From the NCBI GenBank assembly GCA_003427395.1, contig BFEA01000093.1:956168-978683 (forward strand): a DNA stretch of 22,516 bases, written 5' to 3'. Every line of letters begins with the position of its first letter. Positions within the stretch are counted from its first letter, which is position 1. Of this stretch, positions 18,801-22,516 are shown in pieces. The notes under the pieces were generated by a model, which was not told where the DNA came from, searched no databases, and saw nothing but the letters and a program-made list of their open reading frames with translations. Both the position numbers and the translations under genes were made by a program. Source of the DNA: Chara braunii (Eukaryota; Streptophyta; Charophyceae; Charales; Characeae).

Positions 18801-19899
18801 AACGATGAAGGGCAAAGACCACCTCAGGTGGAATGCCAGGCTTTCCAGACAACGGGGTTGTGGGTGGTGCACCTTCATCCACCCCCCTCATCCCTTTTGC
18901 CATATTATCTGCCTGGCATGTCTCCATGGGCCTCCACTCTTTACCATGCACATGTGAACCTACAACATGGAAGTCCTCAAGGTTATACATGACCACCTCC
19001 AGTTGTTGAATCATAGTCGATGGGAAAACAACGCGGTAGACCAAGCTCCGTCCAATACTTCCATTTGCAGTAAGGTCAACTGTCCTTGTCCATGATCCTT
19101 CATTCTCAGAACACCAGACATAGTCATCTAGTCGCTCTCCACTAACGCCCCCTGGCTGCATTAAACGCACATAAACCCCTGGCGGGTGGCAAGCCTCAAA
19201 TATCACAGTATTAGCTGCGTCGGGCTTAGTTTGACCAGCCTTGTCAAACCGAATCAGCTCCTTGAATCTGAACACAAGCTTGATCTCTTGCAGGTAGACC
19301 GTTTGGTCCATTTGCCAATCCATTTGATAACCATTTCCCCACTGGAGGGAGAGATCATTTTTCATCCCACCAATGCTTCCTATGCGGACACAAGTATCGA
19401 GAATGACAACATCCACTTTTCGCTGAGGGAAGTCGAACTGGACCGTCGCTTGTCCAGGCTCTGATGCCCATTCAATGGAGAAAACATTCTCCTCGATAAG
19501 TGACCCAATTTCAACTGTCGCGCCTGGTATTGATACGAAGCCATGTTCCGGATTTCTTTTAGCTTGTCTCTTAAGTACTTTGACAGTGAGCTTGCGTTCC
19601 ATGAGCATCAGCAACCCCTCCTCTCCAAGAAGGCAGGCCCTTTCAGCTGCCTCTTCTGTTCCAAAGGTCACTTTTGCAAAGCCTTTGGACTGAAGTCTCC
19701 CTTCCACAGTCTTCGTGACGATTTCGGATTTAAACAACTCTGCCTCTATAAAGTAATTTTTCAAAAGCCGTACTAGATCAGATACTTTGGCCTGATACGG
19801 CAAATTGCCAATGCCCACCAAAGTCTGCCCACCAGGGGCAAGGGTGCGCACACATGATCCATTTGCAGCCATGACTGATGATGCTGAAGGTGGAGCCAT
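3022..19899 (-). CDS. RDR: RNA-dependent RNA polymerase of the RNA-silencing (RDR, alpha) family, three exons, 3' end missing
   Basis: The gene copies single-stranded RNA into dsRNA that Dicer enzymes cut into small RNAs. The coding parts are complement(3022..3804, 13334..13979, 18482..19899). Both introns are GT-AG and the joins are in frame, giving 949 residues. Seen in order: an RRM-like N-terminal domain (about 25-110, with GFAKVTF at 73-79), LIVTPTRV (450-457), FSDGVGKIS (616-624), [10 protein letters not shown] (646-655), LRPSM (672-676), [14 protein letters not shown] in exon 3, and the catalytic DLDGD at residues 909-913 (bases 3130-3144). DLDGD rather than DFDGD marks the RDR1/2/6 (alpha) group. 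The [11 protein letters not shown] context leans towards RDR1/RDR2, but the subclass is not settled. The family is usually about 1100-1200 residues, so roughly 200 C-terminal residues lie outside the window. No frameshift or internal stop is seen. Confidence 0.93.
3931..4500. repeat. Interspersed repeat with GC-rich iterated-word blocks
   Basis: Block 3978-4035 is built from GCCCGGC/GGCCAGG-type words and block 4395-4490 from CCCGGG/GGGCCG words. They flank an AT-rich body (about 4230-4385). The body words CAAGGAATT and CTTTATTTTCAGATTTTTTT have partial counterparts at 12935-13020, next to a GTCCGG-rich block. This suggests one repeat family with a variable GC-rich segment; the assignment is inference. 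Confidence 0.4.
4740..5550. repeat. Pyrimidine-rich CTCCTT tract with a 155-165 bp higher-order repeat
   Basis: About 800 bp is almost entirely C/T on the plus strand. The anchor CTTGTTTTTCCTCCTC recurs at 4906, 5061 and 5226, and GATTCTAAC-like words recur in step, so a unit of about 160 bp is tandemly repeated three times before decaying into (CTC)n. Frames on both strands give Ser/Leu/Pro-rich or Glu/Arg-rich low-complexity peptides, which are composition artefacts. Confidence 0.8.
5875..6047. mobile_element. MITE, 173 bp, TTAA-flanked, family 1 copy 1
   Basis: The terminal inverted repeat ACCACCACTACC (5875-5886) matches GGTAGTGGTGGT (6036-6047), extending inward to CCTTTCC/GGAAAAGG. It is flanked by TTAA on both sides (5871-5874 and 6048-6051), as for piggyBac-type or other TTAA-targeting transposons. 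The interior has a GC-rich hairpin around GCCGCCG...CGGCGGC. There is no coding capacity. A longer relative with the same ends lies at 14731-15378. Confidence 0.8.
6210..6326 (-). mobile_element. tRNA-derived retroposon (SINE or tRNA retropseudogene) with 8-bp target duplication
   Basis: On the minus strand the element has a pol III A box TAGTTCAGTTGG (6317-6306), a D stem GTTC/GAAC and a B box GAGTTCGAATCC (6271-6260). The boxes are spaced as in a tRNA. A purine/A-rich tail follows, ending in A11 at 6210. ACAAACTC occurs immediately on both sides (6202-6209 and 6327-6334), which is the signature of LINE-mediated insertion. The acceptor and T stems do not pair well, so this is not a working tRNA gene. 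Confidence 0.7.
6628..6677. repeat. 50-bp direct repeat, left copy
   Basis: Matches 13081-13130 at 48 of 50 positions by eye. It brackets the chromovirus and MITE block. See the corresponding finding. Confidence 0.9.
6765..6890. repeat. Iterated CCGGAC/GTCCGG/GGTCC block next to the 5' LTR
   Basis: Within about 80 bases the words GTCCGG, CCGGAC, GGTCCGGA and GTCCAGA recur many times in both orientations, followed by an A12 run (6858-6869) and GGTCCAGGACC. It lies just outside the LTR start. A similar GTCCGG-rich block lies at 13028-13060 on the other side of the element. No function is recognised. Confidence 0.55.
6899..7391 (+). repeat. 5' LTR of the chromovirus (493 bp)
   Basis: TG...CA ends. 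It aligns with 11888-12391 at roughly nine positions in ten by eye, so the insertion is not recent. It contains three TTGGCGCC words (6997, 7013, 7062) and a CT-rich stretch with (TG)n before the end. Confidence 0.93.
7393..7404 (+). promoter_or_regulatory. Primer-binding site (initiator Met tRNA type)
   Basis: TGGTATCGGAGC starts one base after the 5' LTR. It differs by one base from TGGTATCAGAGC, the common plant LTR-retrotransposon site complementary to the 3' end of tRNA-iMet. Confidence 0.88.
7706..7885. repeat. 90-bp tandem duplication upstream of protease
   Basis: Copies 7706-7795 and 7796-7885 begin CAAGCCCGACACGATCGG and differ at only about two positions. Ninety is a multiple of three, so the reading frame into the protease is kept. 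The near identity implies a duplication more recent than the LTR divergence. Confidence 0.93.
7887..8250 (+). pseudogene. Retropepsin (aspartic protease) domain of the chromovirus, active site altered
   Basis: The frame has [12 protein letters not shown] (from about 7929) and, about 70 residues later, [11 protein letters not shown], the two landmarks of gypsy proteases. The expected D-S/T-G catalytic triplet reads D-I-G (7941-7949), a single-base change from Ser, which should abolish activity. The frame runs on into RT without a stop, as in a Gag-Pol polyprotein. Confidence 0.8.
8450..9041 (+). pseudogene. Reverse transcriptase domain, frameshifted and truncated before YxDD
   Basis: The N-terminal part is clear: [44 protein letters not shown]. 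Motif A reads [13 protein letters not shown], with Tyr where gypsy RTs have the catalytic Asp. A 59-bp tandem duplication (8776-8834, 8835-8893) shifts the frame. The next recognisable parts, [18 protein letters not shown] and VVVYL, are in another frame and stop exactly where the catalytic Asp pair should follow. Confidence 0.88.
8776..8893. repeat. 59-bp tandem duplication in RT
   Basis: GAGCCAAATATTTCACCAAG starts at 8776 and again at 8835. The copies are nearly identical (CACGAAGAC against CGCGAAGAG at the end). The length is not a multiple of three, so the RT frame is broken. Both copies carry the Asp-to-Tyr change, so that mutation came first. Confidence 0.95.
9042..9180 (+). pseudogene. 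C-terminal tail of RNase H, fused by deletion to the RT fragment
   Basis: [20 protein letters not shown] followed by [11 protein letters not shown] is the usual end of the gypsy RNase H domain. It follows VVVYL of RT within a few bases but in another frame. The rest of RT, the connection and nearly all of RNase H (several hundred bases in intact relatives) are therefore missing at a junction near 9041. Confidence 0.85.
9374..10080 (+). pseudogene. Integrase: HHCC zinc finger and DDE core in three frames
   Basis: The zinc-binding part is visible as [32 protein letters not shown] (about 9377-9515). The core follows: SISMDF (first catalytic Asp, 9590s), [20 protein letters not shown], then [14 protein letters not shown] (second Asp, about 9750-9790) and TDGQTENMN (catalytic Glu). 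At least three frame changes separate these pieces, and TAA at 9865-9867 replaces the Gln codon of [26 protein letters not shown] is the normal downstream motif. Confidence 0.88.
10081..10388. repeat. 155-bp tandem duplication after integrase
   Basis: TGCCCTTCTCCCAATGAATG starts at 10081 and 10236. The two copies run to GTGGACAAGTCTGGCTCTCC with few differences. This is the third independent tandem duplication (90, 59 and 155 bp) inside this one element. Confidence 0.95.
10589..10795 (+). pseudogene. C-terminal chromodomain of chromovirus integrase
   Basis: [12 protein letters not shown], then [20 protein letters not shown] with the Y..KW....STWEP signature, then [13 protein letters not shown]. 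This is the chromodomain that targets chromovirus integration to heterochromatin marks such as methylated H3K9. It is open over 69 codons with a stop at 10793-10795, and is the best-preserved domain of the element. Confidence 0.9.
10796..11470. other. Non-coding region between pol and 3' minisatellite of the chromovirus
   Basis: No recognisable domain on either strand, although 10976-11287 is open on the plus strand. Probably the 3' untranslated spacer of the element. Confidence 0.4.
11471..11790 (+). repeat. 53-bp minisatellite (six copies) inside the chromovirus
   Basis: GTAGAACCTCAATAGGATTA begins at 11471, 11524, 11577, 11640, 11693 and (CCATAGG variant) 11746. The spacing is 53 bp except for one 63-bp unit, where GATTCCCTTT has been duplicated. 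It lies upstream of the polypurine tract. Confidence 0.93.
11872..11887 (+). promoter_or_regulatory. Polypurine tract
   Basis: CAGAGAGAGGGGATAG is purine-rich and abuts the 3' LTR start, where plus-strand priming is expected. Confidence 0.8.
11888..12391 (+). repeat. 3' LTR of the chromovirus (504 bp)
   Basis: Starts TGTTACGGAC directly after the purine tract and ends CCCCGTCACA. It keeps TTGGCGCC at 11986 and 12048; the middle copy is mutated to TTGGCACC. CCAGGGTTCGATCCCTGG (11904-11921) forms a perfect 6-bp stem with a T-arm-like loop. Confidence 0.93.
12485..12861. mobile_element. MITE with terminal inverted repeats of about 77 bp, family 2
   Basis: The left arm (about 12485-12561) contains AATTTGCAAAATAC, CAAAATGCCCCT and AAGATGTGGGTAGAGC. 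The right arm (about 12783-12861) contains the inverse words GCTCTACCCACATCTT, AGGGGCATTTTGG and GTATTTTGCAAATT. The interior carries extra CAAAATGCCCC and AATACCCCT words. There is no coding capacity. Target duplications could not be fixed, so the superfamily is open. Confidence 0.85.
13081..13130. repeat. 50-bp direct repeat, right copy
   Basis: 48/50 match to 6628-6677. The preceding bases AGGTAA (13075-13080) match 6542-6547, so this copy looks like 6542-6677 with about 80 bp removed between two TACAGAG words (6548-6554 and 6628-6634). Confidence 0.88.
13174..13213. repeat. Repeat pair member B (matches 2583-2626)
   Basis: Second copy of the A-run/GGTCC/CTCCATATCCATTCT unit, about 120 bp inside intron 2 from the exon 2 donor. 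The other copy is about 395 bp inside intron 3. In the RDR sense it has a perfect GGTCC-GTGA-GGACC hairpin followed by eight T. Confidence 0.5.
13334..13979 (-). CDS. RDR: RDR exon 2 (residues 473-688)
   Basis: The acceptor is TTTTATGTGCAG|G at 13980/13979. The exon supplies [20 protein letters not shown], the expected continuation of SNRVTR in RDR proteins, then [10 protein letters not shown] (581-590), [19 protein letters not shown] and LRPSM, all family landmarks of the polymerase core. The donor is GAAGTG|GTGAGT at 13334/13333. The length of 646 bases (1 + 645) ends in phase 0. Unspliced translation runs into low-value sequence after LEV, which supports the boundary. Confidence 0.9.
14587..14660. 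repeat. 37-bp tandem duplication in intron 1
   Basis: TTTGCCTCATAA.TTTTCC..TGTCCA occurs at 14587-14623 and 14624-14660 with two differences. Confidence 0.92.
14731..15378. mobile_element. Non-autonomous inverted-repeat element, 648 bp, TTAA-flanked, family 1 copy 2
   Basis: The same ends as the 173-bp MITE: ACCACCACTACC (14731-14742) and GGTAGTGGTGGT (15367-15378), again with TTAA on both sides (14727-14730 and 15379-15382). The interior holds long T-runs and an internal imperfect duplication: CTCACGGAGG..GAATGTATCTGG near 14900-14945 resembles CTCACTGAGG..GAATGTATTTGA near 15176-15222, each followed by a T-run. No transposase-like ORF was seen. Confidence 0.75.
15453..15917. mobile_element. 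Foldback element of 465 bp with an internal second copy of one arm
   Basis: The left arm (from 15453, GGCTTGGGTTCTA) is the inverse of the right arm ending TAGAACCCAAGCC (15917), over about 190 bp with 85-90% pairing by eye. Between them, 15649-15730 is another, shortened inverse copy of the inner left arm that lacks the AGACTATCCTAAGTCC segment. The centre has a perfect 16-bp stem CTCTGTATAGGTGGTC (15622-15637) with 15649-15664. No ORF or clear target duplication was found. Confidence 0.85.
16230..17050 (+). pseudogene. Degraded Ty3/gypsy pol fragment (RT to RNase H)
   Basis: [20 protein letters not shown] is the pre-palm segment of gypsy RT. It is followed directly, through a deletion of the palm, by [12 protein letters not shown], a stop, then MNDLLKDYL and [11 protein letters not shown] (YLDD changed to YLND) and [13 protein letters not shown]. 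Further on, in shifting frames, come [27 protein letters not shown] and an RNase H-like [12 protein letters not shown]. It is a different lineage from the chromovirus in intron 2. No LTRs were recognised around it. Confidence 0.8.
17051..17525. other. Unassigned G-rich intronic sequence
   Basis: Purine/GGGG-rich plus strand with frequent AGGGG and GGGTGG words. It may be the tail of the adjacent gypsy remnant, but no domain or repeat end was recognised. Confidence 0.3.
17526..17780 (+). mobile_element. Probable 3' end of a 5'-truncated LINE
   Basis: The frame ending at 17761 contains [17 protein letters not shown], resembling the WAIWxxRN segment near the C-terminus of plant L1-type ORF2 proteins. 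It ends with a Lys/Gln-rich tail and a TAG, followed after seven bases by A11 (17769-17779). The short 3' UTR with an A-tail suits a LINE, but the similarity is brief and the call is tentative. Confidence 0.4.
18113..18228 (+). pseudogene. U6 snRNA retropseudogene with A-rich tail
   Basis: ACAATTGGAAC, GGAGAAGATTAGCATGGCCC and GAAATGGCCCAA follow U6 over nearly its whole length of about 97 nt. The invariant ACAGAGA box reads TCGGAGA. The 3' end is followed by an A-rich stretch (18210-18228) instead of the T-run needed for pol III termination. No TATA-like or upstream element of a plant U6 promoter was seen. All this points to a reverse-transcribed copy. Confidence 0.85.
18263..18376 (-). pseudogene. 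5' U2 snRNA fragment with poly(A) tail (U2-headed retroposon)
   Basis: Read on the minus strand, CGGCCTTTTGGCTAAAGATC, then AAGTGTAGTATCTGTTC with the branch-site-pairing GUAGUA, then CAGTTTAATATCTGAT match the U2 5' half up to the stem IIb region (18376-18290). The rest of U2, including the Sm site, is absent and replaced by 27 A (T-run at 18263-18289). It lies tail-to-tail with the U6 copy, 34 bp from its A-tail. Confidence 0.88.
18482..19899 (-). CDS. RDR: RDR exon 1 (residues 1-472 plus two bases)
   Basis: The ATG at 19899-19897 is chosen because an in-frame TAA lies 27 bases upstream (19926-19924). A second Met at residue 10 is an alternative start. The exon encodes the RRM-like domain, the family-specific middle region (with the run [17 protein letters not shown]) and the start of the polymerase domain, ending ...ELSNRVTR. 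The donor is AG|GTGAGT, with the intron beginning at 18481. The length of 1418 bases leaves phase 2, and the two leftover bases AG plus the first G of exon 2 make an Arg codon. Reading on without splicing meets a stop two codons later, so splicing is required. Confidence 0.9.
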
Positions 19900-19926
19900 T
19901 GTTCTGGAGGTGGTTTCAAAAATTTA

Positions 19927-21235
19927 TCGTAGCAAGTGCAGAAAGTAACCTGTGGCAAGTGAAGGACAAACTGTGTCAACACCAGAACCTCCAGAACATG
20001 AGGTTTGCATGAAGATTGTACAAGAGACATAATACAGATGTTACTATGATGTCCCAAACCCTCTTACAAGTTACAACAAACACCGCATACACTCATAGTA
20101 TGTATACTTGGCAAACTAAGGACAACAGAGTAATATACGATCCACCGCTGATCCAAAGTTCCAAACCTATTTTTATTGAAACCTGTTATTTTCTCAACTG
20201 CCAACTTACTGAACATCGAAATCCGGGCTACTTTCCAGTCTCGGGGGTTGTTGGGGATTACAATCTGATTGCGATCTGATGCGACTGTAAATCATTGCAG
20301 AATCAGCCAAAACGAACCCACGCTTGGATTACTATCATTACAAGTTCTGGAATTTCACTCAGCATTGTCAGCAACCATCCTGTGAAGTTCTCACACCAAT
20401 GCAATTTCATATGCTGCTGGTGTGGACACCAAGAAGATCCTTGCAAAAAGTACATTTAACCACCAGTCCATCCGTTCGCAGTGTTCATTCAAACTTGTAT
20501 ACGAGCACCAGCCCTGGGCCGATACTGCAACGGTTGGGGGAGAGCTGGTGTGATATGTTCGGCCCGCACACGGGCATCTTTGGGGTCCGACATTGGGTAG
20601 GGGTGTAGGTTGCAAATTCTCAGTTGTTTGTATGTGCTCAGTCCTTTGTCTGTTCGAGTTTTGTCTGGCCTGGATACTTCACTTCAGCAGTCCAATTCGC
20701 TTGTCTGATTCTGGAGTTTTCAGTCCGATTGTATCGCGCCAGCATTCTGGGCCGATTCAGGCCCAGCGGCCGTAATTTAGGCCAGGTGCAGTTGTTCTTA
20801 GGTTGGACCTCATTTTGGTCCAGCACATATTTTCGTCCCTCGTGGACGACAGGGGCCTGGATGTCCGGTAGGGACCCAGGCAGACCAATGTAGGCCAGGT
20901 TCACGACCAGGATTCGAGCCTGCGTCCTGGACCGTTGATCGGCATTCCAATCGGACGATCCAGGATGCAGACCGGAGCTGCATCTACTAGGCCTAGCGCT
21001 AAATATAGCTGGGTTGTTCCCATTCTTGCAAGGAAGTATTCGGAGGTGCACCTGGTCGAGGAGTAGGCTTGAGGTAGAGAGATAGGAGGTCGAGGGCAGA
21101 GGCCAGGGACGTGTACCGTGAGGTCAGTGGTTGGTGCCCACCTCAGGGTATCAGTTGTAGGGCAGTCGTCGATGCTTAACCACAGCCGGCATTAAGGTGG
21201 ATTATCACTTACAGTGTAATCAGTTAGGGGATTCT
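19927..21235. other. RDR upstream region, no gene recognised
   Basis: It should contain the RDR 5' untranslated region and promoter, but no convincing TATA box or upstream exon was identified. From about 20745 to 20970 the sequence is dense in GGCC, GGACC/GGTCC and CCAGG words in both orientations, resembling the iterated-word blocks in intron 2. Confidence 0.4.
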
Positions 21236-21295
21236 GCAGACTGTTGAGGGTTCAGCCTCCTGATGAGTCGGTGAAACTCCGACGAAACAGTTTGT
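21236..21295 (+). ncRNA. Type III hammerhead ribozyme
   Basis: All core elements are present in order. Stem III 5' strand is 21236-21243. The cleavage triplet is GUU, with cleavage expected after 21245. Stem I is GAGG (21246-21249) closed by loop GTTCAG to CCTC (21256-21259). The core CTGATGA is 21260-21266. Stem II is GTCGG (21267-21271), loop TGAAACT, CCGAC (21279-21283). The core GAAA is 21284-21287. Stem III 3' strand is CAGTTTGT (21288-21295), giving 8 bp with two G-U pairs. The open helix is stem III, hence type III. GUU is an allowed but less common cleavage triplet. Self-cleavage is inferred, not shown. Confidence 0.8.
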
Positions 21296-21362
21296 CACAG
21301 GCCCTCGTTTGTTGTCCACTTTCCCCTCTCTGCCTACGGTTTACCCATCAGCTCTGTTTGAC
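21296..21362 (+). repeat. Module downstream of the hammerhead (plus-strand copy)
   Basis: CACAGGCCCTCG to GCTCTGTTTGAC. The core CTCTCTGCCTACGGTTTAC is shared with two minus-strand copies (21371-21435 and 21497-21564). It is the left arm of the long palindrome. Confidence 0.88.
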
Positions 21363-21370
21363 TATATATT

Positions 21371-21474
21371 GTCAAACAGAGTTGCCCGGTAAACCGTAGG
21401 CAGAGAGGGAGAAGAGGGACAACAAACTAGGGCTTGTAACAAACTGTTTCGTCAGAGTTTTACCAACTCATCAT
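21371..21474 (-). repeat. Inverted copy of the hammerhead module with a degraded hammerhead
   Basis: On the minus strand, TGATGA (21473-21468), stem II GTTGG/CTGAC with loop TAAAACT, GAAA (21450-21447) and CAGTTTGTTAC follow the plus-strand ribozyme. However, the first core C is A and stem I is replaced by an AT repeat, so the cleavage strand is missing. The flanking module (CTCTCTGCCTACGGTTTAC and so on) is conserved. With 21261-21362 it forms a palindrome around an 8-base AT loop. Confidence 0.85.
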
Positions 21475-21577
21475 ATATAATATATATAGATATATAGTCG
21501 AACAGAGCTGCTCAGTAAACCGTAGGCAGAGAGGGAGAAGAGGACAAAAACGAGGGGCTGTGGCATATATATATATA
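21474..21577. repeat. AT microsatellites bordering the hammerhead modules
   Basis: Runs of (AT)n lie at 21474-21496 and 21565-21577, plus the 8-base loop at 21363-21370. Each module copy ends at an AT run, suggesting insertion into or expansion from AT repeats. Confidence 0.6.
21497..21564 (-). repeat. Third copy of the module, tandem with 21371-21435
   Basis: GTCGAACAGAGCTGC..GGGGCTGTGGC repeats 21371-21435 in direct orientation after an AT-rich spacer. On its upstream (minus-strand 5') side the hammerhead has been lost except for CCACAG, and a second (AT)n lies there (21564-21577). Confidence 0.85.
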
Positions 21578-22516
21578 GTGAAACGATTTTCACCTTTTTG
21601 CAGAAGCAGATGCAGATCCCAGGGCTCGATCCCTAGACCTTACCTGCACCCGTGAACAGTATCGAGTAGACCCCTGTGTGTTTTGAGCCCGCGACCGGTG
21701 CTTTAGTAATGCCTGTTCTTTGTCATAGGTCCCCGTAGCTGTAGGGATTTGATCTGTAGATTTGTCAAGTAGGTCTACAGCTGTGTAGAGGTCGAAAGTG
21801 CTAGGTTAGAGGTCTGTAGGCAAGTCATAAGTCCAACTGCATCGAGTCGGCAGTGCAACTGCATGCAGTCAGCGGTACCAGTCCCAGTCAATCGCAGTCC
21901 AGTCAAGCAAGTACAATGTGGGACTGTGTGCACCAAGGGCCTGGAGGAAAGGGGCAGACCAGCGATCAACAGAAGTATAAATCAAGAGGCAGAGTCCAGC
22001 AATTCATTCATTCCCTGCATAAGCCATGCGGAAGCGCTGCCCCAGCGTCTTGTGCAAGGTGGTCTGCTGTTGCATACTGTAACTGTGCAGACCAGAACAA
22101 GAACCGACCTCTCAATACAAAGTACAAGATAGCGTACCGGAAGACTTAGATACCAATGATCCAAACAATCAATATTGCAAGGCAGCCCTGAACATACATC
22201 ATCATCATCGTTCCATGGTGTGAAAGGGGTCTGGCGCTTCACACAGGAAGACTGCACCAGCCCCAACCATACACAGACGAAGAAGAAGGGGGTTAGACGA
22301 AAAGGAGGGGAAGATGGGAATGTCGTCAGCACCAAGTCTTCGGCACAGGCCCAAATAGTCCCTCGTCAAAATGTCTGAATCCCAAATGTCGAGTCTGGAT
22401 CCAATGTCGTCAAGTCCCAAATCACAACTCTCTCTCTCTGTAGTAGTCCGCTGATACTGAGAAGTCAGGTGGTGAGAGGGGAAGAAGAGATGGTGGACAT
22501 AGAAGAGGAAGAAGAA
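21578..22516. other. Unassigned sequence
   Basis: No gene recognised. CCCAGGGCTCGATCCCTAG (21618-21636) resembles a tRNA T-arm/B box and the LTR hairpin, without a surrounding tRNA. The end of the window (22460-22516) is purine-rich GA/GAAGA repeat. Confidence 0.4.

Noticed and set aside
21618-21636. B-box-like word as a tRNA gene
   Set aside because: No A box or cloverleaf around it.

Overview
The window looks like nuclear DNA of a plant-lineage (streptophyte) eukaryote. It has a split gene with canonical GT-AG introns of several kilobases, a chromodomain Ty3/gypsy retrotransposon primed by initiator-Met tRNA, snRNA-derived retrocopies, and dense nested repeats. A charophyte alga such as Chara fits the gene type combined with huge repeat-filled introns, but that assignment is inference. 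Two places contain undetermined bases (548; 11821 and 11823), as in a draft assembly.

The only convincing host gene is a 3'-incomplete RNA-dependent RNA polymerase (RDR, silencing type, alpha clade by its DLDGD motif) on the minus strand. Exon 1 is 19899-18482, exon 2 is 13979-13334 and exon 3 is 3804-3022. The three exons join in frame to 949 residues. The C-terminal part lies beyond base 1 of the window.

Intron 1 (18481-13980, 4.5 kb) holds a short tandem duplication, a 648-bp TTAA-flanked inverted-repeat element, a 465-bp foldback element, a decayed Ty3/gypsy pol fragment, a probable LINE 3' end, and tail-to-tail U6 and U2 snRNA retrocopies. Intron 2 (13333-3805, 9.5 kb) holds GC-rich iterated-word repeats, a pyrimidine-rich tract, a 173-bp TTAA-flanked MITE, a tRNA-derived retroposon with target-site duplications, and a chromovirus with both LTRs (6899-12391, antisense to RDR). 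It also holds a 377-bp MITE next to the 3' LTR. A 50-bp direct repeat (6628-6677 and 13081-13130) brackets the chromovirus and MITE block. Intron 3 (from 3021 down past base 1) shows microsatellites and small repeats only.

Upstream of RDR (19927-22516) no gene was recognised. It contains the most striking element of the window: a complete type III hammerhead ribozyme (21236-21295) at the head of a short module. The module is present three times, once on the plus strand and twice on the minus strand, and forms a roughly 100-bp-arm palindrome with a second, partly degraded hammerhead on the opposite strand. This layout resembles the terminal repeats of hammerhead-bearing retroelements (Penelope-like elements, retrozymes), but no element ORF is present here.
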